From Methanohalophilus portucalensis (lineage in GTDB: Archaea > Halobacteriota > Methanosarcinia > Methanosarcinales > Methanosarcinaceae), in contig NZ_CP017881.1 of assembly GCF_002761295.1 (NCBI RefSeq), forward strand, positions 283,213 to 347,212: 64,000 nt of DNA, in the 5' to 3' direction. Both the position numbers and the translations under genes were made by a program. The notes under the pieces were generated by a model, which had not been told where the DNA came from, did no database searches, and worked only from the letters and a program-made list of their open reading frames with translations. Numbering within the stretch: the stretch's first letter is position 1; every line of letters starts with the position of its first letter. Of the stretch, positions 16,916 to 26,704 are shown one piece after another.

Positions 16916-17581
16916 ATGTCGGATAGAATATTGCTATGGAACAGAATCACAGATCACTACCTATTCAGATTGCTCTGTGTCTTTTTCATTTTCACAATAT
17001 CTTTTTCTACAGGCGTGCTTGCCAATGATTCCTATGCAGTGACTGAGGTCTATTGTAATGGTGAATTATATCCAGAACATTTCACCCCTTCTCCGGTTCT
17101 GGATGCAAATGAGTCTTTCTCATTGGCGGTTGAGATGACCGTAAAACAGGCAAGCGTTGTCGATGTCACTATCGATCAACATATTTTGGATCCTGGTGCG
17201 TATCTGGAAATACAGAAAGGCCCATGTGCATTCAATTCAACTCATTCACGTGAGTTTGCCCCAAATGAGACTTTTACTTATAAGTGGATACTCAGGGAGA
17301 CAAAAAATACGGCGTGTGGGCCGGTTCCGGTTGGATTCCACTATTCAATCAATCCGCTAAATTCTCCTGAGTTAACTATTGAGCAATCTTCTATTGTTGT
17401 AACTCCCCGCATCACGGATGAATATGTTGAAGATGAGATATGGGATGATGATTATCCTCTCTCTTTAAATTCCTACATCCCACGATCAGAATCATCTTCA
17501 GGGTTTTCATTTGTTGGTTTTTTCAGTCCTCTTTTTGCTTTTGCAATAGTGGGTGTACTATTGCTTCGTCGCAAAAATTAA
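16916..17581 (+). CDS. Secreted, membrane-anchored sarcinarray-like surface protein
   Basis: A 221-residue exported protein. Residues about 17-36 (LFRLLCVFFIFTISFSTGVL) are a signal peptide. The middle, including VTEVYCNGELYPEHF, an extended beta-rich part and FTYKWILR, resembles the Methanosarcina sarcinarray family as I remember it. An acidic linker (EYVEDEIWDDDYP) and a Ser-rich stretch precede a C-terminal hydrophobic segment ending in LLRRKN, arranged like archaeosortase-type sorting tails, although no PGF or PEF motif is plain. It is probably a surface protein. Family assignment is from memory of the pattern and is moderate. Confidence 0.65.
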   Translation: MSDRILLWNRITDHYLFRLLCVFFIFTISFSTGVLANDSYAVTEVYCNGELYPEHFTPSPVLDANESFSLAVEMTVKQASVVDVTIDQHILDPGAYLEIQKGPCAFNSTHSREFAPNETFTYKWILRETKNTACGPVPVGFHYSINPLNSPELTIEQSSIVVTPRITDEYVEDEIWDDDYPLSLNSYIPRSESSSGFSFVGFFSPLFAFAIVGVLLLRRKN

Positions 17582-17595
17582 TAATATTGTGATTT

Positions 17596-17649
17596 ATGGT
17601 TTCAGGATCAATTGAAAAGCTACAAATATTATTAGTAAATTGAAACCAT
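17596..17649. repeat. Perfect 9-base inverted repeat upstream of the Nfn-like genes
   Basis: ATGGTTTCA at 17596-17604 is the exact reverse complement of TGAAACCAT at 17641-17649, separated by 36 bases. The second arm ends 9 bases before the TATA element of the downstream genes. It could be an operator pair or a weak 3' hairpin of the upstream gene. Confidence 0.4.
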
Positions 17650-17657
17650 CGGATAGA

Positions 17658-17666
17658 CTTTTATAC
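17658..17666 (+). promoter_or_regulatory. TATA box of the Nfn-like operon
   Basis: CTTTTATAC predicts transcription from near 17687, giving a leader of about 22 bases to ATG 17709. Confidence 0.5.
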
Positions 17667-17708
17667 GTACATCTCTCCCTCTTATCCAATAATCGTTGAT
17701 GTGATCAT

Positions 17709-18560
17709 ATGTCTTATAATATACTTGAAACACGTAATCTTGTTCCTGATGTGAACCTCATGAAGGTCGAAGCTCCGGATATAGCAAAAGTAGCGAAAGC
17801 GGGGCAATTTGTAATATTACGTATTGATGAAAGCGGAGAACGCATCCCTCTAACAATAGCTGACTTTGATGTTGATGAGGGTTCTATAACGGTAATCTAT
17901 CAGGTAATGGGCAAGACTACCAAACAATTAACAATCCTCAAAAAAGGTGACACACTGCAGGATTTTGTCGGTCCTCTGGGTACCCCCTCGGATATCCGCA
18001 AACTCGGCACAGTAGTAATGGTGGGGGGTGGTGTCGGTGTGGCTCCTGTCTACCCGCAGGCACGTGCCTACCGTGAAGCAGGCAACCATGTAATATCTAT
18101 AATCGGTGCCCGCAATGAAGAAATGCTCATTCTTGAAGATGAAATGGCAGAGGTGAGTGATGAACTCTATGTGGCTACTGACGATGGGAGCAAAGGCCAT
18201 CACGGTTTTGTAACCGATATTGTCAAAGATATTCTTGACAGTGACCAGCAGGCTGACCGTATTGTCATAATCGGACCACCTATAATGATGAAAGTAGGGG
18301 CCGGTGTAACTGCTCCCTATGGCGTGGAAACCCTTGTTAGCCTCAATCCAATTATGATTGATGGTACCGGGATGTGTGGTGGTTGCCGTGTATCTGTTGG
18401 CGGGGAAACCAAGTTTGCATGTGTTGATGGACCGGAGTTTGATGCCTCCGGTGTGGATTTTGACCTTATGATGAGCAGGCTTTCACTTTACAGGCCGCAG
18501 GAAAAGGAAGCTCTTGAAAGTTACAACAAAAAATGCGGAGGGGATTGCAAGTGTCACTGA
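17709..18560 (+). CDS. FAD/NAD-binding subunit, NfnA / sulfide dehydrogenase beta-like
   Basis: A 283-residue ferredoxin-NADP reductase-type subunit. The N-terminal FAD-binding barrel includes GQFVILRIDESGERIPLTIAD, followed by an NAD(P)-binding part with MVGGGVGVAPVYPQARAY. The C-terminal Cys motif (MIDGTGMCGGCRV, then FACVDGP) matches the [2Fe-2S] site of this family. It is the partner of the next gene, whose start overlaps it by up to 28 bases. The pair resembles electron-bifurcating NADH-dependent ferredoxin:NADP oxidoreductase (NfnAB) and SudAB of archaea. Which activity applies here cannot be told. Confidence 0.88.
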   Translation: MSYNILETRNLVPDVNLMKVEAPDIAKVAKAGQFVILRIDESGERIPLTIADFDVDEGSITVIYQVMGKTTKQLTILKKGDTLQDFVGPLGTPSDIRKLGTVVMVGGGVGVAPVYPQARAYREAGNHVISIIGARNEEMLILEDEMAEVSDELYVATDDGSKGHHGFVTDIVKDILDSDQQADRIVIIGPPIMMKVGAGVTAPYGVETLVSLNPIMIDGTGMCGGCRVSVGGETKFACVDGPEFDASGVDFDLMMSRLSLYRPQEKEALESYNKKCGGDCKCH

Positions 18561-19927
18561 AACAGGAAATGCCTGAGCAAAAACCACAGGAAAGAATTGG
18601 AAACTTCGGTGAAGTGGCGTTGGGTTATACGCAACAACAGGCTGTAATTGAGGCAGGACGCTGTCTTGAGTGCAATGATCCCCAATGTGTGGCAGGATGT
18701 CCTGTTAATATTGATATACCAGGTTTTGTTTCAAGGATCAAGAACAAAGACTTTGATAAGGCTATAGGTCTACTCAAGGAATCCAATGCCCTGCCGGCAA
18801 TCTGTGGACGTGTTTGTCCTCAGGAAGAGCAGTGTGAGAAACTCTGTGTACTTGGGAAAAAGGGTGAACCGCTTGCTATCGGAAGGCTTGAGCGTTTCTG
18901 TGCGGATTATGAAAGGGATGCAGGAGTAAAATCCCCGGAAAAAGCAAAATCCAGCGGGAAAAACGTGGCTGTCATTGGTGCAGGTCCTGCTGGACTTACT
19001 GCAGCAGCAGAACTTGCAAAAGCAGGGCATGGTGTAACTATTTATGAAGCCCTCCATGAACCTGGGGGTGTCCTGACCTACGGTATACCCGAATTCAGGC
19101 TACCCAAGGACATTGTCAAGCAAGAAGTAGATTATATCCGTAACCTTGGTGTTGACATAAAAGTAGATTATGTTATAGGAAGGATAAAAACTCTTGATGA
19201 ACTCCGCGATGAATTCGATGCGGTCTTTGTGGGTACAGGTGCCGGTCTTCCCAGATTTATGCGTATTGAAGGGGAGAACCTCAATGGTGTTTATTCTGCA
19301 AATGAGTTCCTTACAAGGGTCAATCTGATGAAAGCCTATCGTTTTCCGGATTATGACACACCCATCAAATGCGGAAATAAGGTTGTTGTAGTAGGGGCCG
19401 GCAACGTTGCGATGGATGCTGCCCGCAGTGCTCTCCGGCTGGGTGCAGAAGAAGTAACAGTTGTGTACCGGCGTAGTGAGGCGGAGATGTCTGCCCGTAT
19501 TGAAGAGGTTGAACATGCAAAGGAAGAAGGTGTGATTTTCAACCTGCTTACCAATCCGGTCCGTATCCTTGAAGGTGAAAATAAGACTGTGAATGGTGTG
19601 GCATGCGTAAAAATGGAACTCGGTGAACCCGATGAATCAGGCAGGAAGCGACCTATGCCAATTGAGGGTTCAGAGCATGTGATCGATGCTGATATAGTAA
19701 TAGTTGCGATCGGAACGTCTCCAAATCCGGTTATCTTTGTAGGTTCTGAAGAACTTGAAACCACATCTAAGGGCACAATAGTTGTCGATGAGGATGCGAT
19801 GTCATCCATGGCAGGATTATGCGCAGGTGGCGATGTGGTTACCGGTGCTGCAACCGTAATCAGTGCAATGGGTGCAGGGAAACAGGCAGCTTCAACCATT
19901 AGCCTTTATCTTGGTAACCAATCCTGA
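18551..19927 (+). CDS. gltA: NADPH-dependent oxidoreductase, GltA/NfnB/SudA family
   Basis: About 458 residues, often annotated as homotetrameric glutamate synthase small subunit, but paired with an FNR-like gene it is more likely the large subunit of an Nfn/sulfide dehydrogenase complex. The N-terminus has two [4Fe-4S] Cys motifs (CLECNDPQCVAGCP and CGRVCPQEEQCEKLC). Two nucleotide-binding folds follow: VAVIGAGPAGLTAAAEL for FAD and VVVVGAGNVAMDAARSAL for NADPH. GTG 18551 is chosen because GGAGGGG lies 7-8 bases upstream; ATG 18533 in the same frame (464 residues) is the alternative. No large glutamate synthase subunit is nearby. Confidence 0.85.
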   Translation: MSLKQEMPEQKPQERIGNFGEVALGYTQQQAVIEAGRCLECNDPQCVAGCPVNIDIPGFVSRIKNKDFDKAIGLLKESNALPAICGRVCPQEEQCEKLCVLGKKGEPLAIGRLERFCADYERDAGVKSPEKAKSSGKNVAVIGAGPAGLTAAAELAKAGHGVTIYEALHEPGGVLTYGIPEFRLPKDIVKQEVDYIRNLGVDIKVDYVIGRIKTLDELRDEFDAVFVGTGAGLPRFMRIEGENLNGVYSANEFLTRVNLMKAYRFPDYDTPIKCGNKVVVVGAGNVAMDAARSALRLGAEEVTVVYRRSEAEMSARIEEVEHAKEEGVIFNLLTNPVRILEGENKTVNGVACVKMELGEPDESGRKRPMPIEGSEHVIDADIVIVAIGTSPNPVIFVGSEELETTSKGTIVVDEDAMSSMAGLCAGGDVVTGAATVISAMGAGKQAASTISLYLGNQS

Positions 19928-19966
19928 CAAAAGGTTAATTGAAGAAAGGATTCATATCACTATAAA

Positions 19967-21940
19967 ATGCAAAAAAAACGTTCTACATTTACTTTTGCTT
20001 CCGCAGGCAAAAAGAGTCGTCCCAAGACCCGGAAGACGCGAAAACGATCTGATAAACAGGTGTTAGCAGATCATATTTTCTGGTGTAACTCCTGCAATGT
20101 ACCTTTAATAGGTCCTGTCTGTGATATTTGTGGCCGTGAAGGTACAAAATTACCCTTGACCTCTCCTTGTGATGTGAGATTTGCTTCTGCCTATGAGCGG
20201 GAATTACTTGATGGCCTGCTACGGCAACTTTATGATTGTAATCCTTTTGTTGACAGAGTCATACTGTTGAACAAGGTTGCAGGGGATGACCGCAATGATG
20301 AGGTGCTGGTTGATGGCATATGTATCGGGCATATTTATTTTGATATCCTGCAAAAACAATTCAGGTTTGAACCCACTGACATTGGTGCCAGCGTCCTGCT
20401 AAACCATACACATTCAAAAACAGCATATCTTCATTATACCGGTCGCCATCTGAACGGTAAAAAAATCTCCATGGAAGGTATCGACCATTTTTCACCGGAT
20501 ATCGAAAAAGGTGACCCGGTATTGCTGCGATGTGGAAATCTGGTGGGTATTGGCATATCTCTTGAGGATTCAGCTAATTACAGGCCGGGCAAACCTTTGC
20601 TTCGGGTCAAAAAAATCAAAAAGATTTCTGCAAACCTGAAGCAATCAGCGCCTTCCATGGATTCTGTCATTAAGGCCAACCAATCTTCTCTCAAAAGAAT
20701 AGAATCCAATGCGATAAACATGATAAAAGGGATTGGCAATGATCCTGCCTATTCTTCTTTTCCCGTCAATGTATCATTCAGTGGGGGCAAGGATAGTCTG
20801 GTTGTGCTGGATCTTGCCCGAAAGGCACTGGACGCCAGCCGTCTCAGGGCAATTTTCCTCAATACGGGGATAGAATTTCCTGAGACAGTGCAATTTGCAC
20901 ATGAGTTTTGTAATGCCAATGATATAGAACTTATTGAAAAAAGGGCAGAAAATGCTTTCTGGGATAATGTGGAGAGTTTCGGTCCACCCGGCAAGGATTT
21001 CCGCTGGTGCTGTAAAGTCTGTAAACTGGGTCCTGCTAATTCGGCTTTTGAGTCCTGCAGTGCGGACAATCCCTGTCTTGCAGTTGACGGTAAACGCAAA
21101 TATGAGTCTTTTTCCAGGCAGGAGACTGCCGCAACCGAGGCCAATCCCTTTGTGCCGGGTCAGCTGAACGTTTTTCCAATCAGGCAGTGGAGGGCTATTG
21201 AGGTCTGGCTGTACATCTACTGGAAAAAACTTGCTTATAATCCTCTCTATGACATGGGTTTTGAAAGGGTGGGTTGCTATCTTTGTCCTTCGACCCCGGA
21301 ATGTGAATTTGAGAGGGTCAGGCAATTGTTTCCCGACTTGTATGAAAGATGGATGACATACCTTCAAAATTGGACGGCTTCAAAGGGCCTGCCCCCTGAA
21401 TATGCCGAATATGGTTTCTGGCGCTGGCAGCAACATCCTCCTAAAATGCTTGCCCTGGCAAAACAGCTGGGAATATCTATCACACCTGTTGAAACAGAAG
21501 ATTTCAGCATAAGTGCAGTTTCCGGACATTCTGTCTGTAGTGGAGGCGATTTTTCCGTTGAGGCCCGGATATGCGGGGTGTCACTTTTAGAAGCAGCGGA
21601 TGTAATGAGAATGCTGGGTAATGTCGTATATTCCCCTGAGATAGGTGTTGTCCTCGCAAAGGGCCGCTCATATACGGTTAAATTCTTTGCATCGGGTAAC
21701 TTGAAAGTAACAGCTGCTGACAGGAAGATTGCAGACAGGATGTACAGGAATACATGTTTGCAGTTGCTACGTATTGCCCGTTGCAGTGGCTGCGGGGTAT
21801 GTCTCAATGCATGTGCCAGAGGTTCCATTGAATTGAAAAACGGGAAAATAAAAATACATGACTCATGCACAGGCTGTGGAAAATGCAACGAATCCTGTGT
21901 GGTAGTCCGGTATGCGAATCGGATCATTCCTGACATTTGA
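19967..21940 (+). CDS. PAPS-reductase-like (PP-loop) protein with zinc ribbon, PUA and ferredoxin domains
   Basis: A 657-residue multidomain protein. A very basic N-terminus (residues 1-30) is followed by a zinc ribbon (CNSCNVPLIGPVCDICG, about 40-57). Next comes a PUA-like domain around 155-220, suggesting RNA binding. A PAPS-reductase/adenine-alpha-hydrolase domain has the PP-loop SGGKDS at residues 272-277. The C-terminus has two [4Fe-4S] motifs (CSGCGVCLNACARG and CTGCGKCNESC). PUA plus PP-loop points to RNA thiolation or modification rather than assimilatory sulfate reduction, but this is inference. It is monocistronic. The family is known in methanogens without, to my knowledge, a settled function. 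Confidence 0.82.
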   Translation: MQKKRSTFTFASAGKKSRPKTRKTRKRSDKQVLADHIFWCNSCNVPLIGPVCDICGREGTKLPLTSPCDVRFASAYERELLDGLLRQLYDCNPFVDRVILLNKVAGDDRNDEVLVDGICIGHIYFDILQKQFRFEPTDIGASVLLNHTHSKTAYLHYTGRHLNGKKISMEGIDHFSPDIEKGDPVLLRCGNLVGIGISLEDSANYRPGKPLLRVKKIKKISANLKQSAPSMDSVIKANQSSLKRIESNAINMIKGIGNDPAYSSFPVNVSFSGGKDSLVVLDLARKALDASRLRAIFLNTGIEFPETVQFAHEFCNANDIELIEKRAENAFWDNVESFGPPGKDFRWCCKVCKLGPANSAFESCSADNPCLAVDGKRKYESFSRQETAATEANPFVPGQLNVFPIRQWRAIEVWLYIYWKKLAYNPLYDMGFERVGCYLCPSTPECEFERVRQLFPDLYERWMTYLQNWTASKGLPPEYAEYGFWRWQQHPPKMLALAKQLGISITPVETEDFSISAVSGHSVCSGGDFSVEARICGVSLLEAADVMRMLGNVVYSPEIGVVLAKGRSYTVKFFASGNLKVTAADRKIADRMYRNTCLQLLRIARCSGCGVCLNACARGSIELKNGKIKIHDSCTGCGKCNESCVVVRYANRIIPDI

Positions 21941-22019
21941 TGCGCTGCTTTTAATATTATGAAATAGTAATATGAGGTAGTTTATTCAGAGACTATTATC
22001 AGTAATGTAAGGGAGTTTC

Positions 22020-23114
22020 ATGGAGTTAAAAGATATAGACGGTGTATCTGTAATTATCGAAAACAGGTGGAAAATACTTGCTTTTATTGTTTTTTTCATT
22101 GTATTCCTGGCTCTTGTGAAAATTCTTCTACCTCTTGCAGACGGTATCGTGTTGGGTCTGGTTTTTGCCTATATCTGCAGGCCTATATATGACAAGATAA
22201 ACAGGAAAAACCATTATGGGGCATTCATTGCGACGATGTTTATCGTAACGCCTCTAATTATCATAATAGGCACAGGTTTTATTGAGATATTCAGACAGCT
22301 TATCTGGGTTATCGAAAACCAGTCACAGGTCCTTGAGATCATATTTGATTTTATAAGGGCAATAGTGCCGGGTACATATTTTGAACGTATCAATCAGCTT
22401 GTTTGGGAATCATCGCTTTCGATTCTTTCTTTTGCAGGTAGCCTGGGTTTTGTTTCGTATGCCAAAAGCCTGGGTATGTTTATGATCAATCTGGTTGTGG
22501 CAATCTTTGTTTGCTATTTCCTGCTGCTTGAAGGTGAAAAACTGTATGCTTCCGCTGTATGTATCGCTCCAACGGGGACCCAGTTAAATACGGGCCGTTA
22601 CCTTCGGGAGCTGGACCGGATACTGAGTGGAATATTTATAGGTAATGCCTACGCTGCTCTTAGTGTAAGTACGATTTCAGTAATTGTGTTTTATGCCTTT
22701 GGTTTATCTCATATACCGGCACTTGCGACCCTGATATTTATTGCTTCTGTGATACCCCTTTTTGCCGGTTATATGGTACTTCTGGCACTGTCTGTTATCA
22801 GGTACATAGAAATGGGTGCAGAGGCTGCAATTCTCTTTTTCATTGTGTCATCTATAGTAATCTACGTCCCTCCTGAGCTTTTCCTGCGTCCATATTTTGT
22901 GAGCATGAAATCCCAGATACATCCGGTAGTACTTGTCGTTGTATTTCTGGGTGGAGGTTTTGTAGGAGGAATAGCGGGATTCTTTGCCGCACCGGTACTC
23001 CTGGGGGCTTTGGTGGCGGCTTACCGGGTATATATTGACAATTCGAACAGCCAGGATACCGAAGATTCAGGCAATGATTTGGATGAAGCATGCCTTAAGA
23101 ATGATTCCATTTGA
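22020..23114 (+). CDS. AI-2E/PerM family membrane protein
   Basis: A 364-residue integral membrane protein of the AI-2E family transporter group (PF01594). There are two N-terminal transmembrane segments (about 18-55), a third near 75-95, an amphipathic central stretch, then several more after residue 150. The family-typical C-terminal pattern is present: VVVFLGGGFVGGIAGFFAAPVLLGALVAAYR. Substrate is unknown; some relatives are Na+/H+ antiporters. GGGAG precedes ATG 22020. The tail after the last membrane segment is acidic. thrS follows at 53 bases. Confidence 0.85.
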   Translation: MELKDIDGVSVIIENRWKILAFIVFFIVFLALVKILLPLADGIVLGLVFAYICRPIYDKINRKNHYGAFIATMFIVTPLIIIIGTGFIEIFRQLIWVIENQSQVLEIIFDFIRAIVPGTYFERINQLVWESSLSILSFAGSLGFVSYAKSLGMFMINLVVAIFVCYFLLLEGEKLYASAVCIAPTGTQLNTGRYLRELDRILSGIFIGNAYAALSVSTISVIVFYAFGLSHIPALATLIFIASVIPLFAGYMVLLALSVIRYIEMGAEAAILFFIVSSIVIYVPPELFLRPYFVSMKSQIHPVVLVVVFLGGGFVGGIAGFFAAPVLLGALVAAYRVYIDNSNSQDTEDSGNDLDEACLKNDSI

Positions 23115-23166
23115 AAAAGGTTAATAAGGATTGTTCCAATTTATCCAGAAGACCCGAGGTGAGTTC

Positions 23167-25062
23167 ATGCAATTATTGCTTATCCATTCCGATTATATTG
23201 AATATGAAGTGAAAAAAAGTACTCCCGTTGCAGAGCAAATAGAGGATTCCTTCAAAAAAGGCAGACTAGATGAAGCTTTGACCGCTTTCATGGCGGTGGA
23301 AAGTACTGATGAGGCAAACCCGAAAGATGTGGCTGAAAAGGCAGTTGCTGAGATCAAAAAGACTGCATCGCAGGTAAATACTGACAATGTAATGCTTTAT
23401 CCTTATGCCCACTTAAGTTCCGATCTTTCTTCCCCTAAGATGGCAGTTTCTGTAATGAAGGATATTGAAAATAGCCTTATTGATTCATTTAATGTCAAAC
23501 GTGCTCCTTTTGGTTGGTACAAAGCATTCAAAATCAGTTGCAAAGGGCATCCTCTCTCAGAACTTTCCCGAACGATCAACCCAGAAAGCGAATCATGTGG
23601 TGAAGGCGTAGATACAGCGGAAGAAGTTGTATCTGAAGCCCTGAAAGCCGAAAGTACGGCCAAATCTTACTGGAAGGTCCTGTCTCCGGACGGTGTTCTA
23701 CATGATGTTGATGATTTCAATTTCAATGATCATGAGAATCTAGGTACCTTTGTAGATCATGAAATCTCTAAAAGCAGGGCTGTGGAAAAGGTTCCTCCTC
23801 ATGTTGAATTGATGCGCAGGCTTGAGATTGCTGATTATGAACCCGGGTCTGATTCCGGTAACATGCGTTATTATCCCAAAGGCAGGCTGATCAAATCCCT
23901 GCTTGAGCGATATGTGCTGGATTCTTCTGCCAGGGAAGGAGCAATGGAAGTAGAAACACCTTTGATGTACGATATGAACCACCCTACACTCAAAAAATAC
24001 CTGGACAGGTTCCCTGCACGTCAGTATTCCATCGAATCCGACAAACGCCAGATGTTTTTGAGATTTGCTGCATGTTTTGGTCAGTTTCTGATGAGTCATG
24101 ATATGACCATCTCCCACCACAACCTCCCAATGAAAATGGTGGAACTTACACGTTACAGTTTCCGTAAGGAACAGAGGGGTGAACTGGTGGGCCTGCGCAG
24201 GTTGCGGGCTTTTACCATGCCGGATATGCACACAATGTGTGGCGATATGGACCAGGCTGTTGAACAGTTCGGTCGCCAGTACCAGATGTCAATAGATGTG
24301 TTGAAAGATGTCGGAATCGATGTTTCCGATTATGAAGTTGCAATCAGGCTAACCCGGGAATTTTATGAGGAGAACAAGGAATTTATCACTGCTCTTGCAA
24401 AGAAAGTCAATAAACCTGTTCTTGTGGAAATGTGGGAGAAACGTTTCTTCTACTTTGTGCTCAAGTTCGAGTTCAATTTTGTGGATGCCCTGAAAAAGGC
24501 AAGTGCGCTTTCCACAGTCCAGATAGATGTGGAAAATGCAGAACGATACGATATTAAGTATATCGACCAGGCAGGGGAAGCTAAAAGACCTGTCGTATTG
24601 CATTGTTCACCCAGTGGAGCAATTGAACGCTGTATTTATTCCCTGCTGGAAAAAGCCTCGATGAAGGCTGAAGGTGGAGAAGTCCCGATGCTTCCGGTCT
24701 GGTTATCGCCCACGCAGGTCAGGATCATACCCATTGCAGAGCGACATATGGAATTTGCCGAAGAGATTGCATCACGTCTTCAGTGTCGTGCGGATATAGA
24801 TGACAGGGAAGAAACAGTTGGTAAGAAGATACGTAATGCAGGACAGGAATGGGTTCCCTATGTGGTAGTTGTCGGTGACAGGGAAGCCGAAAGCGGTAAT
24901 GTCAATGTCACTGTGAGGGAAGAATCCAAACCAAAGAAGCCTTCCAAGATTGAGATGACTGTGGATGAACTCAACAGCCGCATTCTTGCAGAGACTGCCG
25001 GGATGCCTCAGGGTCACCTGCCTCTTGCACAAAAACTTAGCATGAGACCAAGATTCATATAA
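23167..25062 (+). CDS. thrS: Threonyl-tRNA synthetase, archaeal type
   Basis: Charges tRNA-Thr. The 631-residue protein starts with the archaeal-specific editing domain ([20 protein letters not shown], residues 1-140), a D-aminoacyl-deacylase-like fold that removes mischarged Ser. The class II core follows, with motif 2 ([20 protein letters not shown]) and the Cys/His zinc ligands (MPDMHTMC). The anticodon-binding domain is at the C-terminus. ATG 23167 is chosen because GAGGTGA lies at 23156-23162; the in-frame start at 23131 would lengthen the protein outside the conserved N-terminus. Confidence 0.97.
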   Translation: MQLLLIHSDYIEYEVKKSTPVAEQIEDSFKKGRLDEALTAFMAVESTDEANPKDVAEKAVAEIKKTASQVNTDNVMLYPYAHLSSDLSSPKMAVSVMKDIENSLIDSFNVKRAPFGWYKAFKISCKGHPLSELSRTINPESESCGEGVDTAEEVVSEALKAESTAKSYWKVLSPDGVLHDVDDFNFNDHENLGTFVDHEISKSRAVEKVPPHVELMRRLEIADYEPGSDSGNMRYYPKGRLIKSLLERYVLDSSAREGAMEVETPLMYDMNHPTLKKYLDRFPARQYSIESDKRQMFLRFAACFGQFLMSHDMTISHHNLPMKMVELTRYSFRKEQRGELVGLRRLRAFTMPDMHTMCGDMDQAVEQFGRQYQMSIDVLKDVGIDVSDYEVAIRLTREFYEENKEFITALAKKVNKPVLVEMWEKRFFYFVLKFEFNFVDALKKASALSTVQIDVENAERYDIKYIDQAGEAKRPVVLHCSPSGAIERCIYSLLEKASMKAEGGEVPMLPVWLSPTQVRIIPIAERHMEFAEEIASRLQCRADIDDREETVGKKIRNAGQEWVPYVVVVGDREAESGNVNVTVREESKPKKPSKIEMTVDELNSRILAETAGMPQGHLPLAQKLSMRPRFI

Positions 25063-25083
25063 TATCATCTCGAAAATTAATTT

Positions 25084-25362
25084 ATGGATATGGAACGCGC
25101 AATAATACATGTATCCGGTGTTGTGCAGGGTGTTTTCTTTCGCTCCTTTACCATGCAGAAAGCATCCGACATCGGACTTACCGGTTATGTGGTAAACCTC
25201 ACGGACGGCAGGGTTAAAGCTGTTGTCGAAGGTAGCAAGGTAAAAATAGATGCCCTGTTGGATGCTCTCAAACAGGGCCCTCCGGCATCCCAGGTCAGAG
25301 ATGTCGAAATAGTTTGGGAGTCACCAACAGGCGAATTTAATGATTTCAGTATCAGGAGATAA
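25084..25362 (+). CDS. acyP: Acylphosphatase
   Basis: A 92-residue acylphosphatase that hydrolyses carboxyl-phosphate bonds. The catalytic loop VQGVFFRSFTMQKA includes the conserved Arg, and GYVVNLTDGRVKAVVEG holds the catalytic Asn. ATG 25084 lies 21 bases after thrS. Its end is 1 base from the convergent ligase gene. Confidence 0.95.
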   Translation: MDMERAIIHVSGVVQGVFFRSFTMQKASDIGLTGYVVNLTDGRVKAVVEGSKVKIDALLDALKQGPPASQVRDVEIVWESPTGEFNDFSIRR

Positions 25363-25363
25363 T

Positions 25364-26704
25364 TCATCTCCTGTCAACTACTCTTTTGGGGCGTCCCTTG
25401 ACTTTATAGAATTCCATCTCTCCTTCAGGAAGGAAATTGAATAATATCTCAAAGGCTTCCTCATTATAGGCATCCTGCAGACCAGGTTTGTATTGCAGGA
25501 AACTCTTCAGGAAGTTTTCCTGAACCATCTCGCGGTCACATTTTTCAGGTTCTTCACATTCAAGACTTACCCGTAAAGTGGTGTTTCCGGTTTCACCATA
25601 AAGGAATGCCTCATATTCACCGGTCAGGTATTCCATGTTATCTCTCTGGAAGACTCCTTTTTCAACATTCACACGGTTGAAGGGTGTTCCTTCCACCCAG
25701 AATGTCTCGGCTTCCCTTTCAGGATTTAATATTCGCATATGTGTCCTTCCACATTCACACTTGTCCCTGGAGACAACTACGGTAGTATCTTCCGTATCAT
25801 AATTTAGCAGCAGACTACCACACTTTTCCCCCGGTGCAAGTAATGTTGTTAGGACGATCCTGCCACATTCACCATCTTTTACAAATGTTTTTTTGTGTGG
25901 ATCATAGACATCCAGATGCACAATATCCTCGGGTACATGCAATCCGTTTTTAATTCTACACTCACCGCACATGGTACCTTCAGTACTTCCATATGTGTTG
26001 TAAACCGGGCAGTCCCATACCTCTTCAAGATACGTTCTGGATTCTTCTGCAAAACTTTCCCCGCCGACCACCATTTTGTTAATTGAGGTTTCTGAGGGTT
26101 CAATTCCCTGTTTTCGGAGCCTTTTTGCAAGACGTAGTAATTTGAATACACTTGCAACAACACCGGTAGGTTGATAACTTTCAATTATGCGGGGAGGGAA
26201 CGTGCATTTTCCTTCAGGTATGATTGCCATGCCAATATCCCGGGCTGCAAGGGTCATCGTGTTTGCTCCCACGTTCATTCCATAGGAAGCGCACATGATT
26301 ACCCTGTCATCTTCATTAAAATTCTGTGACACAAAACTTCTGCCATATTTCTGGGCGTACCTTTGCCAGTCCTGCCATGTAAGGAAAAACGATTTGGGTA
26401 CTCCGCTGGTGCCACTGGTTTCATGCACTGTATAGACATCTTTCCAGCCTACACTCTTAAAACGAAAATCCGGTGTTTCAGGAGGCTGGTTGTTTCTTAT
26501 GATTTCACCTGTAACAATTGGTAATTCCAGCAAATCCTCATGGGTGGTAATATCTGCGGGTGTGACATTATTTTCCCTGAACCATTTCCTGTAAAATGGC
26601 GAATTTTCTGCTGCATACTTGACAGTATATTTGATCCTTTCATCAACAAGGTTATCCAGTTCTTCTCTTCCGAGATTTTCCATCTCCGGGTTAAAATAAG
26701 GGAT
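25364..26704 (-). CDS. Coenzyme F390 synthetase-like / PaaK-family adenylate-forming ligase (start codon probably ATC)
   Basis: A PaaK-type ligase of about 446 residues; in methanogens the closest named relatives are coenzyme F390 synthetases, which adenylylate F420. The ATP-binding motif ETSGTSGVPKSFFLT and the YGSTEGTMCGECR region are present, as is a Cys-rich CECGRTH segment. The first ATG is at 26683. The family-like sequence PYFNPEMENLGREEL continues upstream of it, and a strong AAGGAGG (26713-26719) sits 8 bases before an in-frame ATC at 26702-26704. An ATG directly after the AAGGAGG is out of frame with zero spacing. The start is therefore ATC, or ATG 26683 with a poor site. Exact substrate unproven. 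Confidence 0.8.
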   Translation of the reverse strand: MPYFNPEMENLGREELDNLVDERIKYTVKYAAENSPFYRKWFRENNVTPADITTHEDLLELPIVTGEIIRNNQPPETPDFRFKSVGWKDVYTVHETSGTSGVPKSFFLTWQDWQRYAQKYGRSFVSQNFNEDDRVIMCASYGMNVGANTMTLAARDIGMAIIPEGKCTFPPRIIESYQPTGVVASVFKLLRLAKRLRKQGIEPSETSINKMVVGGESFAEESRTYLEEVWDCPVYNTYGSTEGTMCGECRIKNGLHVPEDIVHLDVYDPHKKTFVKDGECGRIVLTTLLAPGEKCGSLLLNYDTEDTTVVVSRDKCECGRTHMRILNPEREAETFWVEGTPFNRVNVEKGVFQRDNMEYLTGEYEAFLYGETGNTTLRVSLECEEPEKCDREMVQENFLKSFLQYKPGLQDAYNEEAFEILFNFLPEGEMEFYKVKGRPKRVVDRR

